A stretch of 64,000 nucleotides of DNA from Sinimarinibacterium arenosum. Its GTDB lineage: Bacteria; Pseudomonadota; Gammaproteobacteria; Nevskiales; Nevskiaceae. The stretch covers positions 498,930-562,929 of the forward strand of contig NZ_SUKF01000002.1 in assembly GCF_005047655.1 (NCBI RefSeq). The letters run 5' to 3'. The notes beneath the pieces were generated by a model. That model was not told where the DNA came from and did no database searches. It was given only the letters and a program-made list of their open reading frames with translations. Below, piece after piece: positions 53,779-62,997 of this stretch. Each line of letters begins with the position of its first letter. Within the stretch, counting starts at the first letter, position 1. Position numbers and translations under genes: made by a program.

Positions 53779-54225
53779 TCAGCGCTGTGCGCGACGCGCG
53801 GCACCCTGCTCGAAGCGCCGGATTTCGTCCGGCGTCTGCGGCGTCAGCGGCGGCACCGGCTGCGGCTCGCCGTCTTCATTGACGGCAACCATCGTGAAGA
53901 AGCAGCTGTTGACGTGGCGCGCGATGCCTTTGCGGATGTGCTCTGCCACCACCTTGATGCCGACCTCCATCGATGTCCGCCCGGTGTAGTTGACCGAGGC
54001 CAGAAAAGTCAGCAACTCACCGACATGCACCGGCTGACGGAACATCACGCGGTCGACCGACAGCGTCACCACGTAGCTGTTGGCGTAGCGGCTGGCGCAG
54101 GCGTAGGCCACCTGATCCAGCTGCTTCAGGATATGACCGCCGTGGATGTTGCCGGAGAAGTTCACCATATCCGGCGTCATCAATACGGTCATTGTCAGCT
54201 GGTGTCGCGGCAGATCCATGTCCAT
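53779..54225 (-). CDS. Acyl-CoA thioesterase (YciA/ACOT hotdog family)
   Basis: The 148-residue protein has a single hotdog domain with the catalytic-loop region NFSGNIHGGHILKQLDQVAY containing the Asn and Asp expected for YciA/BACH-type thioesterases, plus VDRVMFRQPVHVGELLT and INTGRTSMEVGIKV-like strands. These enzymes release free acids from acyl-CoA and recycle CoA. A Pro-rich, charged C-terminal tail follows. It stands alone between frdC and aceF. It could relieve CoA sequestration during growth on fatty substrates. Confidence 0.9.
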   Translation of the reverse strand: MDMDLPRHQLTMTVLMTPDMVNFSGNIHGGHILKQLDQVAYACASRYANSYVVTLSVDRVMFRQPVHVGELLTFLASVNYTGRTSMEVGIKVVAEHIRKGIARHVNSCFFTMVAVNEDGEPQPVPPLTPQTPDEIRRFEQGAARRAQR

Positions 54226-54260
54226 CCCATCGGTGGTTTAGCGTCTGCCCGGACAAGCAA

Positions 54261-55964
54261 TTACAACGCCAAACGCCGCAGATCGCCGATCAGCTGGCCC
54301 AGATGCACGATGAAACGCGCTGCGTAGGCGCCGTCGATCACGCGATGGTCGTAGGACAGCGACAGCGGGCACATCAGCCGCGGCTGGAACGCGCTGCCGT
54401 CCCACACCGGCTTCATCTGCGCCTTGGACACGCCGAGGATGCCGACCTCCGGCGCGTTGACGATCGGCGTGAAGAAGCTGCCGCCGATGCCGCCGAGGCT
54501 GGAGATCGAGAAACAGCCGCCCTGCATCTCGTCGGGCTTGAGCTTGCCGTCGCGTGCCTTCTTTGCCAGCGCCGCCGATTCCTCAGCCAGCTGTGCGATG
54601 CCCTTGTTCCAGACGTCCTTGATCACCGGCACGACCAGACCATTGGGCGTGTCGGCGGCAAAGCCAATATTGCAGTAGCCCTTCATGATCAGGCTTTCGC
54701 CGTCCGGCGCCAGCGAGGCATTGAATTCCGGATAGGTCCTCATCGCCACCGCGACCGCCTTGATCAGGAACGGCAACACGGTCAGCTTCGGGCCGCCACT
54801 GGCGACCAGCTCCTGCGACATTGACTTGCGGAAGGCTTCCAGCTCGGTGATGTCCGCCTCGTCGGTCTGCGTCACATGCGGCACGTTGACCCACGAGCGA
54901 TGCAGGAACTGCGCGGACAACTTGCGGATGCGCGCCAGCGGCTTGGACTCGATCGGTCCGAATTTGGAGAAGTCGATCGCCGGAATCGGCGGAATGCCCG
55001 AACCACCCGCAGCAGCGCTGGTGGTAGTCGCCGGCTGCGTCATGCGGTTCTTGACGAAGGTCTGCACGTCCTCGACCAGGATGCGGCCGCGCGGTCCAGT
55101 CCCGGGCACCTGGGCCAGATCCACACCCAGCTCACGCGCGAACTTGCGCGTCGCCGGGCCGGCATACGGCACCTGTTCCGGTCCGGCCGGCTTGGGCGGT
55201 GGCGCAATCGGCTGCGTATCCACCAGCGGTGGCGTACCCGGCACTGGCCACGGCTGGGATTCCGTACTCGGCTTGGCTGCGGCGGCCACCGGCGGCGCTG
55301 CGGCTGGCGCGGGTGCTGCAGGCGTCGCGTCTGCGGTGGCTGTCGTCTCCAGGCTGCAGATCGGGTTTCCTTCTGACAGCTTGTCGCCGGCCTTGACCTT
55401 GAGCCCGCGCACGATGCCTGCAGCCGGCGCCGGCACTTCCAGCGTCGCCTTGTCCGACTCCAGCACGATCAGCGGCTGTTCGGCCTCGACCGCGTCGCCG
55501 TCGGCGACCAGCACTTCAATCACCGGCACATCGCTGTAGTTGCCGATATCAGGCACACGCACGTCCAGCGTCGATGTCGCTCCGCTCGCCGGCGCAGCGG
55601 CGGGCGCCGACACTGGCGGCGTTGCAGCCGCCGGGGCTTCGGGCGCCGGAGTGGGCGCTTCAGCAACCGCTGCGGGCGCCGCCGCAGGACGCGCCGGCTC
55701 GGCCGGAGCAGCCTCCGCTTCGCCGGCCAGCTCCAGCGTGCAGACGGCGTGCCCTTCAGAAACCTTGTCACCGACTTTGATCTTGATGCCGTGCACCACG
55801 CCTGCGGCCGGCGCCGGCACTTCCAGCGTCGCCTTGTCCGACTCCAGCACGATCAGCGGCTGTTCGGCCTCGACCGATTCGCCCTCGGCGACCAGCACCT
55901 CGATCACCGGCACGTCGGCGTAGTTGCCGATATCCGGAACCTTCACATCCATCGTGTTCGCCAT
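54261..55964 (-). CDS. aceF: Pyruvate dehydrogenase E2, dihydrolipoamide acetyltransferase
   Basis: The 567-residue E2 chain has two lipoyl domains (lipoyl Lys44 and Lys172, each within VLESDKATLEVP), separated and followed by Ala/Pro linkers, a peripheral-subunit-binding domain near 265-302 (ATRKFARELGVDLAQVPGTG), and the catalytic domain with His540 and Asp544 in YDHRVIDGAYAAR. It forms the core of the pyruvate dehydrogenase complex with AceE. E3 is not in the window. The two lipoyl domains share a 70-nt identical stretch (55423-55492 and 55807-55876). It starts three bases after the aceE stop. Confidence 0.96.
   Translation of the reverse strand: MANTMDVKVPDIGNYADVPVIEVLVAEGESVEAEQPLIVLESDKATLEVPAPAAGVVHGIKIKVGDKVSEGHAVCTLELAGEAEAAPAEPARPAAAPAAVAEAPTPAPEAPAAATPPVSAPAAAPASGATSTLDVRVPDIGNYSDVPVIEVLVADGDAVEAEQPLIVLESDKATLEVPAPAAGIVRGLKVKAGDKLSEGNPICSLETTATADATPAAPAPAAAPPVAAAAKPSTESQPWPVPGTPPLVDTQPIAPPPKPAGPEQVPYAGPATRKFARELGVDLAQVPGTGPRGRILVEDVQTFVKNRMTQPATTTSAAAGGSGIPPIPAIDFSKFGPIESKPLARIRKLSAQFLHRSWVNVPHVTQTDEADITELEAFRKSMSQELVASGGPKLTVLPFLIKAVAVAMRTYPEFNASLAPDGESLIMKGYCNIGFAADTPNGLVVPVIKDVWNKGIAQLAEESAALAKKARDGKLKPDEMQGGCFSISSLGGIGGSFFTPIVNAPEVGILGVSKAQMKPVWDGSAFQPRLMCPLSLSYDHRVIDGAYAARFIVHLGQLIGDLRRLAL
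55423..55492 (+). repeat. 70-nt identical repeat in the aceF lipoyl domains, copy 1
   Basis: This stretch is identical to 55807-55876, 384 bp away, and extends seven bases further left with one mismatch. Identity at third codon positions implies recent duplication or gene conversion of the lipoyl-domain coding DNA. Confidence 0.85.
55807..55876 (+). repeat. 70-nt identical repeat in the aceF lipoyl domains, copy 2
   Basis: Second copy of the repeat described at 55423-55492, encoding the segment around the first lipoyl lysine. Confidence 0.85.
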
Positions 55965-55967
55965 GGC

Positions 55968-58631
<2,664 letters not shown>

Positions 58632-58723
58632 GGGGTTCTCCTCGCGCCGCACGACGAATCGCAGGACGTCGAGTCAGCGTAATGCATCTTTCAGCGCACT
58701 GTAGACGCGACGCCACACATACG

Positions 58724-58736
58724 TCCAATATATGGA
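58724..58736. promoter_or_regulatory. TCCA-N5-TGGA palindrome between aceE and the LysR gene
   Basis: TCCAATATATGGA forms a 4-bp inverted repeat with an AT-rich centre, 33 bp before the LysR start and 93 bp before aceE. LysR regulators commonly bind such interrupted dyads in divergent gaps. Support is positional only. Confidence 0.3.
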
Positions 58737-58768
58737 ACTACGCCTATTCATACTTATTAAATATACCG

Positions 58769-59710
58769 ATGGAACTGCGTCATCTGCGCTACTTCCTCGC
58801 AGTCGCCGAAGAGCTGCACTTCACCCGTGCCGCAGAACGGCTGGGCATCGGCCAGCCGCCGCTGTCACAGCAGATCCAGCAACTTGAAAAGGAAATCGGC
58901 ACACCGCTGTTCCGGCGCCTGCCCCGCGGCGTCGAGCTGACCGATGCCGGGCGCAGTTTCCAGCAAGACGCACGGACGATCATTGACGACGCCGAGCGCG
59001 CCACCGACCGTGCCCGCCGCGTGGCCCGCGGCGAACTCGGCCGCATCCGCGTCGGCATGATCAATTCGGCACCATTTCATCCGTTCATCCCGCGCGTGAT
59101 CCGCGAGTTCCGCAAGCTCTATCCGAATGTCGCACTGAGCCTGCAGGAGAACAGCACGCCGGTACTGGCACAGGCCGTACGCGACGATCAGATCGACATC
59201 GCTTTCGTGCGCCCCCTGCTGGGCGACAACGACGGTCTGCAGGTCCGCAATCTTTTCGACGAGGATGTCGTCATCGCCCTGCCCAGCGGACACGCGCTCG
59301 CCAAACGCCAACGGCTGCCCCTGCTGTCGCTATCGCTTGAGCCGTTCGTGCTGTTTCCGCGTTCGGTCGGTTCCGGCCTCTACGACGACATCATCGCCGT
59401 CTGTCGCAAGGTTGGTTTCAGCCCGCGCATCGTGCAGGAAACCCTGCAGGTCACGTCGATCGTCAACCTCGTCGCTGCCGGCCTCGGCGTTTCGCTGGTC
59501 CCCGCATCGATGCAGCAGGTGCATACCGACGGCGTCACCTACCGCCCGATCAGCGGCCCGCGCCCGAAAGCCCGCATGAGCCTGATCTATCGCGAGACTG
59601 CTACCACGACCTCCTCGGTGACGCACATGATCAAACTTGCTACGCAGCTGGTGCGCGCCGATAGCGCGAAACGACCGTCCGCCGAAAACCACGAACCGCT
59701 CGCTTCTTAG
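58769..59710 (+). CDS. LysR family transcriptional regulator
   Basis: The 313-residue regulator has the N-terminal winged HTH MELRHLRYFLAVAEELHFTR, with recognition part GQPPLSQQIQQLEKEIG, and a periplasmic-binding-fold effector domain (ARGELGRIRVGMINSAPFHP onward). It resembles the CatR/BenM-like subgroup by its HTH and LFRRLPRGVELTDAG. The start at 58769 aligns with the canonical LysR N-terminus; 48 codons of upstream open frame are discarded. It diverges from aceE, but regulation of pyruvate dehydrogenase by a LysR protein is unusual, so its real target could be elsewhere. Confidence 0.92.
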   Translation: MELRHLRYFLAVAEELHFTRAAERLGIGQPPLSQQIQQLEKEIGTPLFRRLPRGVELTDAGRSFQQDARTIIDDAERATDRARRVARGELGRIRVGMINSAPFHPFIPRVIREFRKLYPNVALSLQENSTPVLAQAVRDDQIDIAFVRPLLGDNDGLQVRNLFDEDVVIALPSGHALAKRQRLPLLSLSLEPFVLFPRSVGSGLYDDIIAVCRKVGFSPRIVQETLQVTSIVNLVAAGLGVSLVPASMQQVHTDGVTYRPISGPRPKARMSLIYRETATTTSSVTHMIKLATQLVRADSAKRPSAENHEPLAS

Positions 59711-59841
59711 TCGCAGTGCACTCCCTCCCACGCTTGCCCATCTTGAAAATCAGGCGTGTAATGGCCAGAAGCACTGAATGCTGCTTTGCCAAAAAAGACA
59801 AGCCAAGCGCAGCTCATAAATCACAGGCGCAGTGAGGTTTC

Positions 59842-59970
59842 ATGGCAGAAGCGCCTTACATCGTTCCAACTTCGGACAATGTCCGATCGACGCTGAGCGA
59901 CACCAATCCGAAGCTGGCGCATCGTCTTTCATCGACTATTCGTCGCTTTATAAAGTTGATCTGGAGTTAG
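59842..59970 (+). CDS. Possible small protein, 42 aa
   Basis: I do not recognise this ORF. GAGG is four bases before the ATG, which is close. The product starts MAEAPYIVPTSDNVRSTLSD and ends with a basic helix RLSSTIRRFIKLIWS. Its stop is 22 bp before the methyltransferase start. It may be a small gene, a leader, or chance in this lower-GC accessory segment. Confidence 0.3.
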   Translation: MAEAPYIVPTSDNVRSTLSDTNPKLAHRLSSTIRRFIKLIWS

Positions 59971-59992
59971 AACGCACGGAGGCATATCCACC

Positions 59993-60805
59993 ATGGCCGA
60001 TACCGACACAGTGTTTTCGGGCTCCGTTGCAATGCTCTACGAATCGCATCTGGTTCCGCTGATCTTTGAACCCTACGCAGCGGACGTTGGAGAGCGGGTC
60101 AAGTCGAGAGCAGTGACCCGTCTACTTGAAGTGGCCGCCGGCACTGGCGTGGCAACCCGCTCGCTGGCGGCCGCACTGAATCCGGGCACTTCCATTGTTG
60201 CAACAGACTTAAATCAGGCCATGCTTGATAAAGCTGCTTCAATTGGGACGGCTCAGCCCGTTGAGTGGCAGCAAGCAAATGCGATGGCGTTGCCATTCCA
60301 GGAGGCCGACTTTGACGTCGTCGTTTGTCAGTTCGGAGCGATGTTCTTCCCGGACAAAGCCGCTGCCTTTGCCGAAGCACGTCGAGTGTTGCGTCCGGGC
60401 GGCACGTTCATCTTCAGCGTGTGGGATCGAATCGCAGAAAACGAATTTGCAGATTGCATCACAACGGCTCTGGAACAAGTCTTCCCAGAGGACCCGCCAC
60501 GCTTCCTGGACCGCACGCCTCACGGCTATTACAACCTTCACGCCATTGAACAAGACATCGCGGCTGCGGGATTTCCACAGGCGCCACAGATCGTAACCGT
60601 GGAAGCGCGAAGCCGGGCACATTCCGCCCACATTCCCGCCGTTGCATATTGCCAGGGAACGCCGCTGCGCAATGAGATCGAGGCACGTGATCCCACGCGA
60701 CTGCTCGACGCCACAAACGTCGCAGCCAATGCAATTGCGCAGGCGTTCGGGGCGGGCGCCGTTGAAGGCAAGATTCAAGCGCACATTGTCATCGTTGATG
60801 TGTGA
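59993..60805 (+). CDS. SAM-dependent methyltransferase, class I
   Basis: The 270-residue protein has the Rossmann-fold methyltransferase motif I LLEVAAGTGVATRSLA, acidic motif II VATDLNQAMLDKA, motif III around FDVVVCQFGAMFFPDKAAAF, and the post-motif RVLRPGGTFIFSVWD. It resembles the UbiE/Methyltransf_11 group. The substrate is unknown. The start has GGAGG ten bases upstream. Base composition from about 59.7 to 61.3 kb is less GC-rich than the surrounding genes, consistent with an acquired segment. Confidence 0.85.
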   Translation: MADTDTVFSGSVAMLYESHLVPLIFEPYAADVGERVKSRAVTRLLEVAAGTGVATRSLAAALNPGTSIVATDLNQAMLDKAASIGTAQPVEWQQANAMALPFQEADFDVVVCQFGAMFFPDKAAAFAEARRVLRPGGTFIFSVWDRIAENEFADCITTALEQVFPEDPPRFLDRTPHGYYNLHAIEQDIAAAGFPQAPQIVTVEARSRAHSAHIPAVAYCQGTPLRNEIEARDPTRLLDATNVAANAIAQAFGAGAVEGKIQAHIVIVDV

Positions 60806-61001
60806 TGGGGCTGGATGTTGCCCTCTGGCAATCTATTGCAGGTGACGTCTACTCGCTACCCACTTTCGTCATAGCAAAAGCGGCTATCGCTTCAAGCGCA
60901 CCTTACCGGAAGCGTTGGGAGCGACAAAGCAAGGTCTCTTGGACGCAGACCTTGTGCGGTGACTCAGTCGTCCCTGTTGCACCTATGAAGTGGAGGTTGT
61001 C

Positions 61002-61274
61002 ATGCCAAAGTTCGTCATCGAGCGCGAGATTCCAGGAGCAGGAAATCTTACAGGGCAAGAGTTAAAAGCGATCTCGCAAACGTCATGTGGAGTTCTCAGT
61101 AAATTGGGGCCTCAAGTGCAATGGCTTGAAAGCTATGTAACGGGCGACAAAATCTACTGCGTATATATCGCCCCGAACGAGGAACTTGTCAGGGAGCACG
61201 CCAAGCAAGGTGGCTTCCCCGCAAACCGCGTTTCTCAAGTCACGTCAATCATTGATCCCACAACGGCGGACTAG
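61002..61274 (+). CDS. DUF4242 (SCO4226-like) small protein
   Basis: The 90-residue protein begins MPKFVIEREIPGAGNLTGQE and contains VQWLESYVTGDKIYCVYIAP, EHAKQGGFPANRVSQV and a terminal IDPTTAD: the ferredoxin-like fold of DUF4242, some members of which bind nickel. Function is unknown. GGAGG is five bases before the ATG, and an in-frame Met four codons upstream is rejected. It is separated by 196 bp without a gene from the methyltransferase. Lower GC content suggests it belongs to the same acquired segment. Confidence 0.85.
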   Translation: MPKFVIEREIPGAGNLTGQELKAISQTSCGVLSKLGPQVQWLESYVTGDKIYCVYIAPNEELVREHAKQGGFPANRVSQVTSIIDPTTAD

Positions 61275-61292
61275 CACCGCCCAAAACCGGAT

Positions 61293-61346
61293 TTCACCCT
61301 ACCCCGCACCGCAGTGGAGTGAAGCGGAGGCGCGGGGTAGGGTGAA
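61293..61346. repeat. 15-bp inverted repeat upstream of the RAYT gene
   Basis: TTCACCCTACCCCGC (61293-61307) and GCGGGGTAGGGTGAA (61332-61346) are perfect complements with a 24-nt spacer. It could be a terminator for the DUF4242 gene or a MITE/REP-like element linked to the transposase downstream. Confidence 0.7.
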
Positions 61347-61378
61347 CTTGCACGTTTCCGCTCCGAACCAGCACGTAG

Positions 61379-61397
61379 GGCGGATCACTGATCCGCC
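61379..61397. repeat. REP-like hairpin before the RAYT gene
   Basis: GGCGGATCA and TGATCCGCC flank one base. Preceded by CGTAG, it is the mirror orientation of the REP at 61963-61988 (which ends TAATCCGCCCTACG), so the transposase gene is flanked by REPs in opposite orientation. Confidence 0.7.
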
Positions 61398-61427
61398 TGT
61401 CGAGAAACCGGTTCGGAGGCCAAGCCT

Positions 61428-61955
61428 ATGCCCCGATACGCTCGCGCCTGGGTGCCAGGTGGAGCTTTCTTCTTCACCGTTGCTCTGCTGGAACGACGCA
61501 GACGCCTGCTGACCGAGTACATCGATGCGCTGCGAGCGGCATTCAGGACGGTCAGGCAGCGGCGTCCCTTCGCCATCGATGCAATCGTGATCCTGCCGGA
61601 TCACTTCCATACCGTTTGGACCTTGCCGCCGGGCGACGCTGATTTCTCCACGCGCAGGCGTCTGATCAAGACGGCATTCAGCCGATCCATTCCGCAAACA
61701 GAGCACCTCTCCCCACGACTTGCCGCCAAAGGCGAACGCGGCATCTGGCAGCGCCGCTTCTGGGAGCATGTGATCCGCGACGAGCAAGACTGGCGCCAAC
61801 ACGTCGACTACGTTCACTACAACCCGGTCAAACATGGCTATGTCCGATGTGCGCGGGATTGGCCGCATTCGACATTTCATCGCCATGTTGAGTCAGGCAT
61901 TTGTCCCGCCGACTGGGGTGGGACGCCTAATCTCGAACTGGATCATCTGGAGTGA
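61428..61955 (+). CDS. REP-associated tyrosine transposase (RAYT, Y1_Tnp family)
   Basis: The 175-residue protein is a single-domain HUH-type transposase: the metal-binding His-x-His is PDHFH (His59, His61), and the catalytic Tyr is within VDYVHYNPVKHGY (probably Tyr128). RAYTs are domesticated relatives of IS200/IS605 enzymes that cut and move REP hairpins, usually as single-copy genes. GGAGG is eight bases before the ATG. REP-like hairpins lie on each side (61379-61397, 61963-61988). A 39-nt piece of a related RAYT gene follows the second hairpin. Confidence 0.93.
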   Translation: MPRYARAWVPGGAFFFTVALLERRRRLLTEYIDALRAAFRTVRQRRPFAIDAIVILPDHFHTVWTLPPGDADFSTRRRLIKTAFSRSIPQTEHLSPRLAAKGERGIWQRRFWEHVIRDEQDWRQHVDYVHYNPVKHGYVRCARDWPHSTFHRHVESGICPADWGGTPNLELDHLE

Positions 61956-61962
61956 CACAACC

Positions 61963-61988
61963 GGCGGATTACGCTGCGCTAATCCGCC
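61963..61988. repeat. REP element downstream of the RAYT gene
   Basis: GGCGGATTA (61963-61971) and TAATCCGCC (61980-61988) form a perfect 9-bp stem around CGCTGCGC, followed by CTACG. This is a widespread REP form in gammaproteobacteria, and the likely substrate of the adjacent transposase. Confidence 0.88.
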
Positions 61989-61993
61989 CTACG

Positions 61994-62032
61994 CCGCTGG
62001 GCGATGCTGATTTCTCCACGCGTATGCGCCTG
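61994..62032 (+). pseudogene. Fragment of a second RAYT gene
   Basis: Thirty-four of 39 bases match 61626-61664 inside the intact RAYT gene, and the encoded PLGDADFSTRMRL matches its PPGDADFSTRRRL. It starts six bases after the REP stem and ends where the broken acetoacetyl-CoA synthetase sequence begins, so it marks a past insertion or recombination. Confidence 0.75.
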
Positions 62033-62090
62033 TCGAGTTCGCTGCAAACTCGGGCCGCGGAGTCCAGAGCAACTCGCCTCCCATCACCAT
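62031..62090 (-). pseudogene. Truncated 5' stub of an acetoacetyl-CoA synthetase gene
   Basis: Twenty codons from an ATG at 62090 encode MVMGGELLWTPRPEFAANST. Ten of fifteen residues match the intact synthetase at 27948-30014 (GQLLWTPQPAFAQAS). The similarity stops exactly where the RAYT fragment starts, so the gene was cut after its first codons. It lay 20 bp downstream of the unknown gene at 62111 and was probably in its operon. Confidence 0.65.
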
Positions 62091-62110
62091 GGATTTCTGC
62101 AGATCTCTGA

Positions 62111-62950
62111 TTACGTTCCGCGCAGCCCGGCGAGACGGTCGAGGACGCTTTCCGGATGGGCTCCGACCGGTATTTCGGCAAAGCGGAATCCGCGCTCCGG
62201 GCACGGCGCCACAACGCCGTCTTCCCAGAAGCTCTCGGGAACCCGGAGACCCGGCGTGACGCCCGTCACCGGCGCGGACGCCACCAGGAAATCCAGTCCC
62301 TCTCCGACCTCAGCCGACACGTTCGCCGGCAGCAGCAGGCCGGTATCCCAGCGATAGTGCGAGGCGACGTTGAACACGGGCTGGTACAGCGGCAGCGCTT
62401 CGGCCAGGGACGGTGCAGGCTCCCTGCCCTCTTCGAGCAGGACGCCGTCCAGCCCGCAGTCGGCGAAGCTGCGGAGAAAGTCGGCGATGTATACCGCAGC
62501 GTCGTCTACGGCATCTGCATCCACCTCCACCGCGTCACCGGGGCGCGCCTGCGCATGGGCCACTGCCACCCAGTGGCGCGGCGACGGCAATGCCAGCACC
62601 AAGGGCTGGCTGCCGAAGCTGGAACGCAGGAAGGTCGCCAGCGACTGGAGATGCGCGCGCAGGGCTTCGTCGGCCAGCAAGGTCTTCAGCGGATAGTCGG
62701 TGCGCCTTTTCGCACCCATCGCGGCGACCAGTCCCGCGTTGGCGCGCAACCAGGCCTCTGCGACTTCCGCAACCGGAAGACTCACGACATTCGACTTGAG
62801 CAGGGCCTGGGCCTTGCGCATCCAGCCGGTGGCCGCATCCGCATCCAGCCAGGGCACGCTGCCCGCCGCCAGCAGGCGGGCAGCATAGGCGCGGAAGTCC
62901 AGCCAGAGACCTCCGTCGTCGGTGACGAGACGTTCGGTCAGCATGCCCAT
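62111..62950 (-). CDS. Unknown protein next to a HyuA-type gene
   Basis: I do not recognise this 279-residue protein. It is soluble by sequence, with no signal peptide. Noticeable blocks are GGLWLDFRAYAARLLAAG, PLVLALPSPRHWVAVAHAQA, VYIADFLRSFADCGLDGVLL and a C-terminal GFRFAEIPVGAHPESVL. The 'RHWVAVAHAQ' and 'CGLDGVLLEE' parts suggest an alpha/beta (perhaps TIM-barrel, UroD-like) fold, but this is a weak impression. It starts 47 bp after the HyuA-type stop, so both are probably one operon, formerly followed by an acetoacetyl-CoA synthetase. Start codons at 62965 (GTG), 62950 and 62944 are possible. Confidence 0.6.
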   Translation of the reverse strand: MGMLTERLVTDDGGLWLDFRAYAARLLAAGSVPWLDADAATGWMRKAQALLKSNVVSLPVAEVAEAWLRANAGLVAAMGAKRRTDYPLKTLLADEALRAHLQSLATFLRSSFGSQPLVLALPSPRHWVAVAHAQARPGDAVEVDADAVDDAAVYIADFLRSFADCGLDGVLLEEGREPAPSLAEALPLYQPVFNVASHYRWDTGLLLPANVSAEVGEGLDFLVASAPVTGVTPGLRVPESFWEDGVVAPCPERGFRFAEIPVGAHPESVLDRLAGLRGT

Positions 62951-62997
62951 TGGCGCGTGCCCCACTCGCTCACAGGAAGCACTTCACTGTCATTTCC

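Noticed and set aside
59832-60062. 76-codon plus-strand frame overlapping the methyltransferase start
   Set aside because: It has no ribosome binding site and overlaps the methyltransferase in another frame; the 42-codon ORF at 59842 is the only candidate I keep here.
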